Assembly (NCBI RefSeq): GCF_022662495.1
Contig: NZ_JAKPBU010000006.1
Coordinates: 1-64,000, forward strand
Reading direction: 5' to 3'
Origin: Lysobacter sp. M2-1
GTDB taxonomy: Bacteria; Pseudomonadota; Gammaproteobacteria; Xanthomonadales; Xanthomonadaceae
Length of the DNA stretch: 64,000 nucleotides
Shown: in pieces, positions 1 to 11,822 of the stretch
Position numbering within the stretch: position 1 is the stretch's first letter
How the letters are laid out: every line of letters starts with the position of its first letter
Notes under the pieces: generated by a model
The model's input: only the letters and a program-made list of their open reading frames with translations
Databases searched by the model: none
Told to the model about the DNA's origin: nothing
Position numbers and translations under genes: made by a program

Positions 1-66
1 TTTGGTGCGCCTTGTTGGGGGGGCGTCTCCCGCTCGATTTTCCGCCCGAACAGGTAATCTCGCAAG

Positions 67-91
67 AGCTCGCGGCTGACGCCGCTCCTAC
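67..91 (-). repeat. Interspersed GTAGGAGC-type repeat, copy 1
   Basis: On the minus strand this reads GTAGGAGCGGCGTCAGCCGC and continues into GAGCT. All 25 bases match the repeat at 18409-18433 exactly in inverted orientation. It lies just upstream of lysS. The first 106 bases of the window otherwise show no gene I can support. Confidence 0.8.
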
Positions 92-106
92 CAAAGACAG
101 CGCCGG

Positions 107-1621
107 ATGGCCGAAGACATCACCCAGCAGTCGCATGCGAATGAAAACCTGCTGATCGCAGAGCGACGCCACAAGCTCGCCGCGTTGCGCGGGCAGGGCG
201 TCGCGTTTCCGAACGATTTCCACCGTGCGGACCATGCCGGCGACCTGCACGCGGACTATGCCGATGCGGAACGTTGGACCGGCGAAGCGCTGGAGGCGAC
301 CGGCCGCCGCGTGGCGATCGCCGGGCGCTTGCTGGCCAAGCGGGTCATGGGCAAGGCCGCGTTCGCCCAGATCCAGGACATGACCGGCCGGATCCAGCTG
401 TTCCTGCAAGCCAACGTGCTGGGCGAAGCCTACGATGCGTTCAAGGGCTGGGACGTCGGCGACATCATCGCAGCCGAGGGCGGCCTGACCCGCACGAAGA
501 CCGGCGAGCTGTCGGTGAAGGCGGACCGGCTGCGCCTGCTGACCAAGTCGCTGCGCCCGCTACCCGACAAATGGCACGGCCTCGCGGACGTGGAGCAGCG
601 TTATCGCCAGCGCTATGTCGACCTGATCGTGAATCCGGAAGCGCGCGAGGTCTTCATCAAGCGCTCGCAGGTGATCGCCGCGCTGCGTCGCTGGCTCGAC
701 GCGCGCCGCTTCCTGGAGGTAGAAACGCCGATGATGCATTACATCGTCGGCGGCGCGACGGCCAGGCCGTTCCAGACCCATCACAACGCCCTGGGTCTCG
801 ACCTGTACCTGCGGGTCGCGCCGGAGCTGTACCTCAAACGTCTGGTGGTGGGCGGCTTCGAGCGCGTCTACGAGATCAACCGCAATTTCCGCAACGAAGG
901 CGTCAGCACCCGGCACAATCCGGAGTTCACCATGCTCGAGCTGTACGAGGCTTACGCCACGTACGAGGAGATCATGGACCTGACCGAATCGATGATCCGG
1001 GATGCGGCGCAGACGGTCCTGGGCACCACCGCGCTGCATTGGGAGGGCCAGGCCATCGATCTGGGCCCCAGGTTTCGGCGCTGGAAGCTGGAAGAGGCGG
1101 TGCGCGAGCTCAACCCGGAGATCAGCGCTGCGGACTGCCGCGACCGCGAGGCCCTGGCCGCGCACTGCGCCCGCCTGAAGATTCCGGTGAAGCCGGGCTA
1201 CGGCTGGGGTAAGCTGCTGCTGGAGATATTCGAGAAAACGGTCGAAACGGGGCTGATCCAGCCCACTTTCGTCACCCATTATCCGGTCGAGGTGTCCCCG
1301 CTGGCGCGGGAGTCCGATAGCGAACCGGGGATCACCGACCGTTTCGAGCTGTTTGTCGGGGGCAGGGAGCTTGCCAACGGTTTTTCGGAGCTCAACGACC
1401 CTGAAGACCAGGCGGCGCGGTTCCACGCCCAGGTCGAAGCAATGGAAGGCGGCGACGACGAAGCCATGCACTACGATGCCGATTACATCCGTGCGCTCGA
1501 GGTGGGCCTTCCGCCGACCGGCGGTCTCGGCGTGGGGATCGACCGCCTTGTGATGCTGTTCACGGATTCGGCTTCAATCCGCGACGTACTGCTCTTTCCA
1601 TACATGCGGCCGGAAGGCTGA
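107..1621 (+). CDS. lysS: Lysine--tRNA ligase, class II
   Basis: Charges tRNA-Lys with lysine in the cytoplasm. The 504-residue product has the class II LysRS layout: an N-terminal OB-fold anticodon-binding domain (roughly residues 60-160) and a catalytic core. Motif 2 is visible as FRNEG at 261-265 followed by a HNPEFTMLE stretch, and motif 3 as [11 protein letters not shown] near the C terminus. The length matches the family. The ATG at 107 gives the usual start of this protein. In other Xanthomonadaceae lysS also neighbours the rpf cluster, as it does here, with rpfG 195 bases downstream on the same strand. Confidence 0.98.
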   Translation: MAEDITQQSHANENLLIAERRHKLAALRGQGVAFPNDFHRADHAGDLHADYADAERWTGEALEATGRRVAIAGRLLAKRVMGKAAFAQIQDMTGRIQLFLQANVLGEAYDAFKGWDVGDIIAAEGGLTRTKTGELSVKADRLRLLTKSLRPLPDKWHGLADVEQRYRQRYVDLIVNPEAREVFIKRSQVIAALRRWLDARRFLEVETPMMHYIVGGATARPFQTHHNALGLDLYLRVAPELYLKRLVVGGFERVYEINRNFRNEGVSTRHNPEFTMLELYEAYATYEEIMDLTESMIRDAAQTVLGTTALHWEGQAIDLGPRFRRWKLEEAVRELNPEISAADCRDREALAAHCARLKIPVKPGYGWGKLLLEIFEKTVETGLIQPTFVTHYPVEVSPLARESDSEPGITDRFELFVGGRELANGFSELNDPEDQAARFHAQVEAMEGGDDEAMHYDADYIRALEVGLPPTGGLGVGIDRLVMLFTDSASIRDVLLFPYMRPEG

Positions 1622-1641
1622 GCGTGACGGAGTGGGTTCCG

Positions 1642-1657
1642 TGGCATATAACTTGCT
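1642..1657 (+). promoter_or_regulatory. Putative sigma-54 (-24/-12) promoter of rpfG-rpfC
   Basis: TGGCATATAACTTGCT fits the RpoN consensus TGGCAC-N5-TTGCW at nearly every position. The invariant GG (1643-1644) and GC (1655-1656) have exactly ten bases between them. Transcription would start near 1668, leaving a leader of about 150 bases before the rpfG GTG at 1817. It is intergenic and correctly oriented. This is a motif match only; no enhancer-binding site was identified. Confidence 0.55.
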
Positions 1658-1816
1658 TGAATACCGGGGTGACCGCGTAGGCTCCGGAAGGGCGTTTGCT
1701 TCTGGAATAGCGGTAACTGGCACCGGCAGCCGCCGGGTCAAGAAGGCCGTACCGCTATCGCTACAACCGAGTACGCTCGAACGGCAGGAAGCCCGCAGTG
1801 GTCCACCGGGGGACAC

Positions 1817-2875
1817 GTGAACATCGTCATCGTCGATGATCAGACATCCGCCAGGACGATGCTCCGCCATATCCTGGAGGACATCGGCCCTGAGCTGGAC
1901 GTGCGCGATTTCGGCGATCCGCTCGAAGCCTTGGACTGGTGCGGGGCCAACCGTCCGGACCTGCTGTTGCTGGATTACCGCATGCCGGGCCTGGACGGGC
2001 TCGAATTCGCCCGCCGCTTCCGCCGTCCGCTGATGCACCGCGACGTGCCGATCGTGCTGGTGACGGTCGTCGGCGACGAACCGATCCGCCAGGCGGCACT
2101 GGATGCGGGCGTGATCGACTTCCTGGTCAAGCCCGTGCGGCCGCGCGAACTGCGTGCGCGTTGCCGGAACCTGCTGCAGCTCAGGCAGCAGAGCGAATCG
2201 GTGAAACAGCGCGCGCTGTCTCTGGAGCAGCGGTTGCTCTCGAGCATGCACGAGATCGAGGAGCGCGAGCGCGAGACCCTGTCCCGGCTGGCCCGCGCGA
2301 TCGAGTATCGCGATGCCGGTACCAGCGCCTACCTCGAGCGCATGGCGCGGATCGCGGGCCTGATCGCCGAGGGCCTGGGTCTGCCCGAGGACGAAGTTCG
2401 CACCATCGAGCTGGCTGCGCCCCTGCACGACATCGGCAAGATCGCGATTCCCGACGACATCCTGCTCAAGGCCGGTCCATTGGATCCGGAACAGATCGCG
2501 CAGATGCGCCGGCATCCGCGCATTGGCTACAAGCTGCTGGCCGACAGCCAGAACCGCTTCGTCCAGACCAGTGCCCTGATCGCGTTGCGCCATCACGAGC
2601 GCTACGACGGAAGCGGCTATCCCGATGGGCTCAAGGGAGAAGACATCCCTCTGGCCGCGCGCATCGTCACCGTCGCCGATGTGTTCGACGCGCTGATCTC
2701 GCCCCGGCCGTACAAGCGCGCCTGGAGCATCGAGGAAGCGCTCGCATACCTGGTCGAGCAACGCGGCCTGCTGTTCGATCCGAAATGCATCGACGTTCTG
2801 CTGGGTGAGGAAGCGCGCCTGCGCGAAATCTGCGCCCAGACCTCGGTGCCAGCCGGCAACCCGTCCCTGCAATAG
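1817..2875 (+). CDS. rpfG: Two-component response regulator RpfG, HD-GYP cyclic di-GMP phosphodiesterase
   Basis: Output regulator of DSF quorum sensing; members of this family hydrolyse cyclic di-GMP when phosphorylated by RpfC. The 352-residue protein has an N-terminal receiver domain with acidic pocket VDD at 6-8, phospho-acceptor D53 (LLLDYRMPG) and K105 (FLVKP). A coiled linker (about 120-160) leads to an HD-GYP domain with H204-D205 (HDIGK), H259-H260 and the G267-Y-P motif. All signature residues are intact, so it should be active. The start is GTG at 1817. rpfC begins five bases after its stop, so the two are co-transcribed. The putative sigma-54 promoter upstream suggests regulated expression. 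Confidence 0.95.
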   Translation: MNIVIVDDQTSARTMLRHILEDIGPELDVRDFGDPLEALDWCGANRPDLLLLDYRMPGLDGLEFARRFRRPLMHRDVPIVLVTVVGDEPIRQAALDAGVIDFLVKPVRPRELRARCRNLLQLRQQSESVKQRALSLEQRLLSSMHEIEERERETLSRLARAIEYRDAGTSAYLERMARIAGLIAEGLGLPEDEVRTIELAAPLHDIGKIAIPDDILLKAGPLDPEQIAQMRRHPRIGYKLLADSQNRFVQTSALIALRHHERYDGSGYPDGLKGEDIPLAARIVTVADVFDALISPRPYKRAWSIEEALAYLVEQRGLLFDPKCIDVLLGEEARLREICAQTSVPAGNPSLQ

Positions 2876-2880
2876 CCGCC

Positions 2881-5013
2881 ATGGACGCGCTCCTGCAGGT
2901 CATCAAATCCAGGCTGTCGAATCGCACCGACAGCGAGCACGGCCAGGCCTTCGTGCGCGTGGCCATGCTGCTGGTGGTGCTCGCCTACCTGCTCGGGGTG
3001 GTCGAAGGCAGGCCGGGCTATGAGCGTGCCCTTGTCCTGTCACTGAGTTTCCTCGCCATCGAGTTCGGCGTGGCGCTGGCGATCGTGTCGTGGCTGCTGT
3101 GGCGCCCGCGCGCGTCCAACCCGCGCCGGGTCCTGGGCATGGTGGCCGACTACAGCCTGATGGGCGTCGGCCTGTACCTGCTGGGCGCCTACGGGGCGCC
3201 GCTGTATGTGATCCTCATGTGGGTGACGGTAGGCAACGGCCTGCGCTACGGGCCGGGGTTCCTGTACCTGGCGATCGGCTTCGCGGTCACGACCTTCCTG
3301 ACCGTGCTCGTGTCCACCCCGTACTGGGGCACCAATCCCTGGCTGGGCTGGGCGCTGTTGGCCGGACTGGTGGCGATCCCGCTGTACCTGCTGTCGCTGT
3401 TGAAGGCGCTGGTACGGGCGACCGAAGCTGCGCGCACCGCCAACGAAGCGAAAAGCCGGTTCCTGGCCAACATGAGCCACGAGTTCCGCACTCCGCTGAA
3501 CGGCATCGTCGGCATGTCCGACCTGCTGATGACCACCACCATGTCCAGCGACCAGCGCGACAGCGCGAAGGTCATCCAGACCGCGGCCCGGACGCTGCAG
3601 CTGCTGGTGGACGACGTACTCGACCTGTCGGCGATTGAGGCTGGCAAGTTCAAGCACGACAGGTCGGATTTCTCGCTGACGGAACTGCTCCGTAACATCC
3701 ACCTGATGTTGCAGCCGGGCGCACAGGCCAAAGGACTGGCGTTCGAGTTCAAGATCGCGCCCGACGTACCCACCCGGGTTCACGGCGATGCTGGCCACCT
3801 GCAGCAGGTGCTAGTCAACCTGCTGTCGAACGCGATCAAGTTCACCGAGACGGGCAAGGTCACCCTGGACGCGTCGCTGATGCCGTCCGGCCCGGACGCC
3901 ATCTCCGTGCATTTCTCGGTCCGCGATACCGGCATCGGCATCCCCGCCGACCGGCTGGACAAGCTGTTTGATGCGTTCGAGCAGGTCGAGATCGGGCATG
4001 GGCGCCGCTTTGGCGGAACCGGGCTGGGCACCACCATCGCCAAGGCCCTGACCGAGCTGATGGGCGGGCGGATCGGGGTGGAAAGCACGCCGGGCGTTGG
4101 CTCGGAGTTCTGGGTCGAAATGCCGTTCGCTCCTGCACAGGCGCAGGAAGAGCCCGCCGGCGCAAGCAATGTCATCGCGTTCGCCGACCCGTTCATCCGC
4201 CATCGCGCACGGGTCCGGCCGCTGCGGATCCTGGTGGCGGACGACCAGTCGGCCAACCTGATGGTCATGCGCAAGCTGCTGGAGAAGGCCGGGCACCGAC
4301 CGCAGATCGTCAACGATGGTGAGGACGTGCTCAATGCGATCGAAGCCCAGCAGTTCGATGCGGTGATCATCGACCTGCACATGCCCGGGGTCAGCGGACT
4401 GGACGTGATCAAGCAGGCGCGCTTCATGCAGGCGGGCGGGCCGCGCACGCCCTTCATCGTCGTGTCGGCCGACGCTACCACCGAAGCGCGGATCGAATGC
4501 GAAAAGGCCGGTGCCTATGCCTTCCTGACCAAGCCGATCGTGATCGACAAGCTGCTCGAGCGGCTGGCGGAAATCGCCGAGGGCCTGCCCGCGGGCGCGG
4601 TCGCCAAGGTCGCACAGCCCGAACCGGTGTCGAACAAGGAGGTCATTTCACAGGACCTGCTCGACGAATTGCGCGGCATGGGCATGGGCGAGGAGTTCGT
4701 GGCGAAGTTCCTCACCGAATGCGCGCGCGACGCGCGCAAATGCGTGGCCGATCTGGATGTGGCTGGGCGCGGCCGGGACTGGCAGGCTTTCCGCGATGCC
4801 TGTCATGCGCTCAAGGGGACCGCCGGCAACATGGGCGCCTCGCGCCTGGCCGAGAGCGCCTCGCAAGGGATGGGCATGACCGCCGAAAGGCTGCTGGACG
4901 AATGGCAGCTCGTGGTCGACCGGCTGCGACAGCAGCTCGAGCAGACGCTAACGGCGCTGCGCGCCGGCGGCAACATGATTGCCGCCGACGTGGACCAGGA
5001 TTCGGCTCGCTGA
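2881..5013 (+). CDS. rpfC: DSF-sensing hybrid histidine kinase RpfC
   Basis: Inner-membrane sensor of the diffusible signal factor, passing phosphate to RpfG. The 710-residue product has about five N-terminal transmembrane segments (residues 25-175). Then come a HisKA domain with H200 in [12 protein letters not shown], an HATPase domain ([21 protein letters not shown]), a receiver domain with D498 (VIIDLHMPG) and K551, and a C-terminal HPt domain with H642 ([10 protein letters not shown]). This is the full RpfC architecture. In Xanthomonas an rpfH gene lies between rpfG and rpfC; here there is none, and the ATG at 2881 follows the rpfG stop closely. The gene converges on rpfF with seven bases between stops. 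Confidence 0.95.
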   Translation: MDALLQVIKSRLSNRTDSEHGQAFVRVAMLLVVLAYLLGVVEGRPGYERALVLSLSFLAIEFGVALAIVSWLLWRPRASNPRRVLGMVADYSLMGVGLYLLGAYGAPLYVILMWVTVGNGLRYGPGFLYLAIGFAVTTFLTVLVSTPYWGTNPWLGWALLAGLVAIPLYLLSLLKALVRATEAARTANEAKSRFLANMSHEFRTPLNGIVGMSDLLMTTTMSSDQRDSAKVIQTAARTLQLLVDDVLDLSAIEAGKFKHDRSDFSLTELLRNIHLMLQPGAQAKGLAFEFKIAPDVPTRVHGDAGHLQQVLVNLLSNAIKFTETGKVTLDASLMPSGPDAISVHFSVRDTGIGIPADRLDKLFDAFEQVEIGHGRRFGGTGLGTTIAKALTELMGGRIGVESTPGVGSEFWVEMPFAPAQAQEEPAGASNVIAFADPFIRHRARVRPLRILVADDQSANLMVMRKLLEKAGHRPQIVNDGEDVLNAIEAQQFDAVIIDLHMPGVSGLDVIKQARFMQAGGPRTPFIVVSADATTEARIECEKAGAYAFLTKPIVIDKLLERLAEIAEGLPAGAVAKVAQPEPVSNKEVISQDLLDELRGMGMGEEFVAKFLTECARDARKCVADLDVAGRGRDWQAFRDACHALKGTAGNMGASRLAESASQGMGMTAERLLDEWQLVVDRLRQQLEQTLTALRAGGNMIAADVDQDSAR

Positions 5014-5020
5014 TGCGGGG

Positions 5021-5923
5021 TCAGACGGCCGAGACGTTCTCCAGCACGGCTTCCGGGCGGCGCAGCTGTGCGCGCACCAGGCGTTCCATCACCCGCAGTT
5101 GCTTGTCGGTCAGCTGCAGCGCGGTATCGACCCAGATCTCGGTGATGCGGGCGAGTTCGTCCAGCGAGACCGGATTGACCGCGTCGCGCACGCGATGCAG
5201 CGCCAGGCGCGCGGTCGCGATGCGGCGGTTCTGCCGGATCACTTCGTGCACCGCGCGCGCGCCTTCGCCCTTGGGGACCAGCACGTCGACGATGCCCATC
5301 CGATGCAGTTGGTCGCTGCTGTACATGACGCCGTTGAGCATCATCTGCTCGGCCAGCTTCGGGCTCACGCGACGGGACAGCAGCGAATACGCGCCCATGC
5401 CCGGGAACAGGCCGAACAACACCTCTGGGAATCCCATCTGCACGCCGGATTCGGCCACGATGGTCTGGCATGCGAGCGCGAGTTCGAAGCCGCCGCCCAG
5501 CGCATCGCCCTGCACCAGAGCGACGGTGTGAGCGGACGGGTGCAGGCGCGTATGCAGCAGGTGGATGCTGTCGACGCATTCGGTGGCGTAGCGCATCAGG
5601 CCTTCGCGATCGCGTTCACGGATCAGGTGCGAGAACAGCTGGAGATCGCCGCCGAGGTTGAAGACATGCGCGTCGGATGCGAGCACGATGTGCGAGATCT
5701 GTGCGGGATCCGCCTCGACGTCGGACTTGATCGTATTGATCGTTTCCTGCGCGAACAGACGCAACTCGCGCAGAAGTCGCGGGCTGAAGCACGGGCGGTA
5801 GCCAGCTTCCGAGAACGCCTGCTGGGCGTGCATGAAGCACCAGTGAGAGGCATTGCTGGCATCGCCCTGGGTGCGGATGGTGGACAGAGAGGGATCGCGG
5901 TGCAGTTGTTCGACGTTGTACAT
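5021..5923 (-). CDS. rpfF: DSF synthase RpfF (enoyl-CoA hydratase/thioesterase family)
   Basis: Makes the cis-2-unsaturated fatty-acid signal DSF from acyl-ACP by combined dehydration and thioester hydrolysis. The 300-residue crotonase-fold protein carries the two glutamates known as catalytic in RpfF, here E147 (in ALGGGFE) and E167 (in GFPEVLFG). The ATG at 5923 was chosen because an AGGGGAA ribosome site precedes it and the homologous N terminus starts here; a longer in-frame extension to 6061 has no support. It lies downstream of rpfB on the same strand with 202 bases between them that contain several inverted repeats, so it may also have its own promoter. Confidence 0.95.
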   Translation of the reverse strand: MYNVEQLHRDPSLSTIRTQGDASNASHWCFMHAQQAFSEAGYRPCFSPRLLRELRLFAQETINTIKSDVEADPAQISHIVLASDAHVFNLGGDLQLFSHLIRERDREGLMRYATECVDSIHLLHTRLHPSAHTVALVQGDALGGGFELALACQTIVAESGVQMGFPEVLFGLFPGMGAYSLLSRRVSPKLAEQMMLNGVMYSSDQLHRMGIVDVLVPKGEGARAVHEVIRQNRRIATARLALHRVRDAVNPVSLDELARITEIWVDTALQLTDKQLRVMERLVRAQLRRPEAVLENVSAV

Positions 5924-5983
5924 GAGAGGTTCCCCTGGAAGCGGATCGCGGCACCGACCGGGCGCGCCGGCTGCGATCCAAAG

Positions 5984-6102
5984 GCATAGAAATGCGCCCG
6001 TTTGCGCCTCTATGCACCTTCCAAGGTGAAACTGCAAGCGTTTCCAGCAATTGATCGGCAACTAATGCCGCGTACGCGGGGCAAAGTGACGCTGCGTGTC
6101 AC
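5984..6102. promoter_or_regulatory. Cluster of inverted repeats upstream of rpfF
   Basis: Four dyads occupy the rpfB-rpfF gap: an imperfect one pairing GCATAG (5984-5989) with CTATGC (6009-6014), ACCTTCCAAGGT at 6016-6027, the perfect palindrome CCGCGTACGCGG at 6068-6079, and GTGAC/GTCAC arms at 6086-6090 and 6098-6102. They could be operators for rpfF or hairpins in a read-through transcript from rpfB. No match to a named regulator site was recognised. Confidence 0.4.
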
Positions 6103-6125
6103 CTCGCCGGCCGGGACAGGGGTGT

Positions 6126-7805
6126 TCAGGCGGACGCTGTCGGCTCGCGCAATTCGCGGCGCAGGATCTTGCCGACGTTGGTTTTGGGCAGTTCCTGGCG
6201 GAACTCGACGAATCGGGGTTGCTTGTACCCGGTCAGGTTGAGCCGTGCATGCGCCTTCACCTGTTCGGCGGTAAGGGACGGGTCCTTGCGCACGATCACC
6301 ACCTTCACCGCCTCCCCGGATTTGTCGTCCGGCACGCCTACGGCCGCCACTTCGAGGACCCCCGGCATCATCGCGATGACGTCCTCGACTTCGTTCGGAT
6401 ACACGTTGAAGCCCGACACCAGGATCATGTCCTTCTTGCGGTCGACGATGTAGAAATAGCCGGCCTCGTCCATCCTCGCCATGTCCCCGGTGTGCAGCCA
6501 GCCCTCGTCGTCGATCACGGCTGCGGTTTCCTCCGGACGCTGCCAGTAGCCCTTCATGACCTGTGGACCCTTGATGCACAGCTCGCCGACCTCGCCGGTG
6601 GGCAGGACGCGGCCGTCCTCGTCCTTGACGCAGGCGTCGGTGGATGGCACCGGCAGGCCGATCGAGCCGTTGTAGTCGACTAGGTCCATCGGGTTGATGC
6701 AGGCCGCGGGCGAGGTCTCGGTCAGGCCATAGGCTTCGATCAGCGGTACCCCGGTGACCTGTTTCCAGCGCTCGGCGACGGCACGTTGCACGGCCATTCC
6801 GCCTCCCAGCGTCAGGCGCAGGTGCGAAAAGTCGAGTTTGTCGAAGCCGGGCGTGTTGAGCAGGCCGTTGAACAGGGTGTTGACCCCGGTGATCGCGGTG
6901 AAGGGGACCTTCGACAATTCCTTGACGAAGCCGGGCATGTCGCGTGGGTTGGTGATCAGGTAGTTCAATGCGCCGATCTTCATGAAGACCAGCCCGTTCG
7001 CCGTGAGCGAGAAGATGTGATACAGCGGCAGCGCGGTGATGATGATTTCCTGCCCGTCGCGGACCAGGGTGTCGATCCATGCAGAAGCCTGCTGCATGTT
7101 GGCGACCAGGTTGCGGTGCGTGAGCATGGCGCCCTTGGCCACGCCCGTCGTGCCGCCGGTGTACTGCAGGAAAGCGACGTCGCCGGATTCGATCTCGACG
7201 TCGGGGAGGGTGTGCCGCTGGCCCAGGCTGAGCGCGTCGGCGAAACGGATCGCGCCCGGGATGTCGTAGTCGGGCACCATTTTCTTCACATAACGCAGCA
7301 CGAAGTTGACGATCGCGCCTTTGGGAAATCCAAGCAGGTCGCCCAGGCCAGTGGTGATCACCTGCTTCACTTGGGTGCCGGCAAGGGCGTCCTGCACCGT
7401 GCGTCCGAAGTTGTCGACCACCAGGATCGCAACCGCACCCGAATCGACGAGCTGATGCTTCAGCTCCCGCGGGGTGTACATGGGGTTCACGTTCACCACC
7501 GTGAGCCCCGCGCGCAGGATGCCGAACGTGGAGATCGGATACTGCAGGCAGTTGGGCATCATGATCGCGACACGATCGCCCTTCTTGAGCCCGAGCTCGC
7601 CCAGCAGGTAGGCCGCCAGCTGCGCACTGGCGCGGTCGATTTCCCCGTAGGTGAGGGTCTTGCCGAGGTTGCTGAAGGCGGGGTTGTCGCGGTAGCGGTC
7701 GATCGCGCTTTGCAGCACCTGCGGGACCGACGAAAACTGGTCGGGGTCGATTTCGGCAGGAACGCCGGCGGGGTAGCTCGCCAGCCAGGGGCGTGCGTCG
7801 TTCAT
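6126..7805 (-). CDS. rpfB: Long-chain fatty acid--CoA ligase RpfB (FadD-like)
   Basis: AMP-forming acyl-CoA ligase; in this family RpfB activates free fatty acids and helps turn over or process DSF. The 559-residue product shows the ATP/AMP-binding signature [12 protein letters not shown], the YGLTETSP motif, the STGD-like LHTGD motif and the C-terminal lysine region [10 protein letters not shown]. The ATG at 7805 follows a clear AGGGAGA ribosome site at seven bases; codons further upstream in frame do not look like ligase sequence. It is first in an rpfB-rpfF unit, divergent from a small lipoprotein gene. Confidence 0.93.
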   Translation of the reverse strand: MNDARPWLASYPAGVPAEIDPDQFSSVPQVLQSAIDRYRDNPAFSNLGKTLTYGEIDRASAQLAAYLLGELGLKKGDRVAIMMPNCLQYPISTFGILRAGLTVVNVNPMYTPRELKHQLVDSGAVAILVVDNFGRTVQDALAGTQVKQVITTGLGDLLGFPKGAIVNFVLRYVKKMVPDYDIPGAIRFADALSLGQRHTLPDVEIESGDVAFLQYTGGTTGVAKGAMLTHRNLVANMQQASAWIDTLVRDGQEIIITALPLYHIFSLTANGLVFMKIGALNYLITNPRDMPGFVKELSKVPFTAITGVNTLFNGLLNTPGFDKLDFSHLRLTLGGGMAVQRAVAERWKQVTGVPLIEAYGLTETSPAACINPMDLVDYNGSIGLPVPSTDACVKDEDGRVLPTGEVGELCIKGPQVMKGYWQRPEETAAVIDDEGWLHTGDMARMDEAGYFYIVDRKKDMILVSGFNVYPNEVEDVIAMMPGVLEVAAVGVPDDKSGEAVKVVIVRKDPSLTAEQVKAHARLNLTGYKQPRFVEFRQELPKTNVGKILRRELREPTASA

Positions 7806-7959
7806 GCGAAGGTCTCCCTGTTCCTGTCTGCGGCCACGTGTTTCGGTGGCGTAAGCCTGGCCCGATTGGAGCATAGGCTCTAGGGGCTGGCAAGGCGTCA
7901 TTCGACCGCCAGCTCCCGGAGGGGTAGTGTCATGTGGTCGGCGCAAAACGGACGGAACG

Positions 7960-8400
7960 ATGGGGAAAACAAGCGCGTGGCGTCTACTCATGGCTCTGGC
8001 CATCGTTGGCTGTGCTTGCGCGTGCGCCCGGACGCCGCCCGAGCAGGCATTGCGCGACACCATCGCCCAGCTGCAGCGCGATATCGGGGCGCGGGATGCC
8101 GACGCGGTCACCTCGGTACTGGCCGAGGACTTCGTCGGCAACGAGGGCATGGATCGTCGGGGCGCGCGTCAGCTGGCGGCCGGCACGTTCCTGCGCTACC
8201 GCGAGGTGGGCGCGAAGCTGGGTCCACTTCAAGTTGAAATGAGGGGCGACCGTCATGCGACGGTGCGCTTCACCGCGGCGATCAGCGGCGGCGCCGGACT
8301 CGTGCCTCAGGAGGGGCAGGTTTACCAGGTCGTCACGGGCTGGCGTCTGGTCGACGGCGACTGGATGTTGACCAGCGCCGATTGGACGCCTGCGCTATGA
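7960..8400 (+). CDS. Small lipoprotein, NTF2/SnoaL-like fold
   Basis: Product of 146 residues. A short lipoprotein signal ends in the lipobox I15-V16-G17-C18, so the mature protein should be lipid-anchored in the periplasm. The rest (a helix with E/D-A-L-R pattern, then a beta-rich tail ending in W-R-L-V-D-G-D-W) resembles the NTF2-like cone fold, which often binds small ligands or catalyses simple reactions. The ATG at 7960 is preferred to a GTG at 7927 because it places the hydrophobic segment at the N terminus. It sits between rpfB (divergent) and acnA (convergent). Its function is unknown; a link to DSF is only suggested by position. Confidence 0.75.
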   Translation: MGKTSAWRLLMALAIVGCACACARTPPEQALRDTIAQLQRDIGARDADAVTSVLAEDFVGNEGMDRRGARQLAAGTFLRYREVGAKLGPLQVEMRGDRHATVRFTAAISGGAGLVPQEGQVYQVVTGWRLVDGDWMLTSADWTPAL

Positions 8401-8535
8401 GGCAAGCACCGCGCGGATGCACTGCCAGGCTGATCCGGTCGGATCCGCCGGCAAGGCATCAGGCGGCGATACATCTGCCGAAGTAGTTGCTGCAGCGAAG
8501 CTGAGGGCGACCGCTGGACAGGCGATCAGATAGCT

Positions 8536-8606
8536 CGCGCGGCATTGCCGCGCGGCCTTCGCGAACGCCCGCCGCGCTGCGGCGGGGCGGGGCGGGTTTC
8601 CGCCCC
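8536..8606. terminator. Array of three GC hairpins between convergent genes
   Basis: CGCGCGGCATTGCCGCGCG (8536-8554), CCCGCCGCGCTGCGGCGGG (8568-8586) and GGGGCGG/CCGCCCC arms (8589-8606) follow each other in the gap between the lipoprotein gene and the acnA stop. No U-tract follows on either strand, so this is a probable bidirectional end-of-transcript or attenuating structure and not a textbook intrinsic terminator. Confidence 0.4.
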
Positions 8607-8618
8607 ATGCGAAGCCGG

Positions 8619-11402
<2,784 letters not shown>

Positions 11403-11450
11403 GGGGGGCTCCAAGGGCTGGGGCCGGGCGGCCCTGGCGGGGGAATCGAA

Positions 11451-11468
11451 ACCGTCACTGCCGACGGT
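11451..11468. repeat. Inverted repeat ACCGTC-N6-GACGGT
   Basis: Dyad with six-base arms between acnA and vapB. A third half-site, GACGGT, recurs at 11482-11487. It is a possible operator for either divergent gene. Confidence 0.4.
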
Positions 11469-11476
11469 AGGCGCAT

Positions 11477-11510
11477 AGTATGACGGTTTGAGTATGCAAA
11501 ATAAAGTATG
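11477..11510. promoter_or_regulatory. Three AGTATG direct repeats on a 14-base period (likely vapBC operator)
   Basis: AGTATG starts at 11477, 11491 and 11505, each exactly 14 bases after the last. The last one also forms an inverted pair with CATAC at 11522-11526. The repeats overlap the -35 element and spacer of the predicted vapBC promoter. VapB antitoxins commonly autoregulate by binding such sites. Confidence 0.5.
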
Positions 11511-11516
11511 TATGCT
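11488..11516 (+). promoter_or_regulatory. Sigma-70-type promoter of vapBC
   Basis: TTGAGT (11488-11493) and TATGCT (11511-11516), separated by 17 bases, each match the consensus at four of six positions. The predicted start is near 11523, with the vapB ATG at 11550 behind an AAGGGA ribosome site. Confidence 0.5.
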
Positions 11517-11549
11517 CGTTCCATACACGCGACCTCAAGGGAACACGCC

Positions 11550-11822
11550 ATGGAAGTCATCGTGGCCGAACGCGGCCAGATCACCCTGCCCAAGGCGGTG
11601 CGCGAGGCGCTGGGCCTGAGCAAGGGCAGCGTGCTTAAGGTGGAGCTGGAGAACGGCCGGATCGTGCTGCGCAAGAGCGTCGACGACGCGATTTCGCGTG
11701 CGCGCGGCCGTTTCCGGCTGGATCAGGGGTTCGCCAGCACCGACGAGGCCATGGGTGCGCTGCGCGGTCGATCACCCGGTGAATCGCCAGTACCCGACGA
11801 AGGCGGGCAGGGCGCGAAGTGA
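11550..11822 (+). CDS. vapB: AbrB/SpoVT-family antitoxin (VapB-like)
   Basis: Antitoxin of a type II toxin-antitoxin pair. The 90-residue protein opens with a swapped-hairpin AbrB DNA-binding domain (residues 1-45: AERGQITLPKAVREALGL, then GSVLKVELENGRIVLRK), followed by a charged, probably flexible tail that would bind the toxin. The ATG at 11550 is seven bases after AAGGGA. Its TGA overlaps the toxin's GTG start as GTGA, the usual coupling that keeps antitoxin in excess. Probably autoregulated through the repeats upstream. Confidence 0.85.
   Translation: MEVIVAERGQITLPKAVREALGLSKGSVLKVELENGRIVLRKSVDDAISRARGRFRLDQGFASTDEAMGALRGRSPGESPVPDEGGQGAK

Noticed and set aside
1-106. Possible 3' end of prfB upstream of lysS
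   Set aside because: None of the three forward frames shows a recognisable release-factor C terminus; the stretch holds only the interspersed repeat.
1658-1816. Cyclic di-GMP riboswitch in the rpfG leader
   Set aside because: The conserved GEMM core sequences are not present; only unspecific GC dyads are seen.
1632-1820. 62-codon open frame between lysS and rpfG
   Set aside because: No ribosome site, no recognisable motif, and it overlaps the sigma-54 promoter and leader; likely chance in GC-rich sequence.
6086-6102. Clp/CRP-type site upstream of rpfF
   Set aside because: The GTGA and TCAC half-sites are separated by nine bases and not six, so the spacing does not fit.
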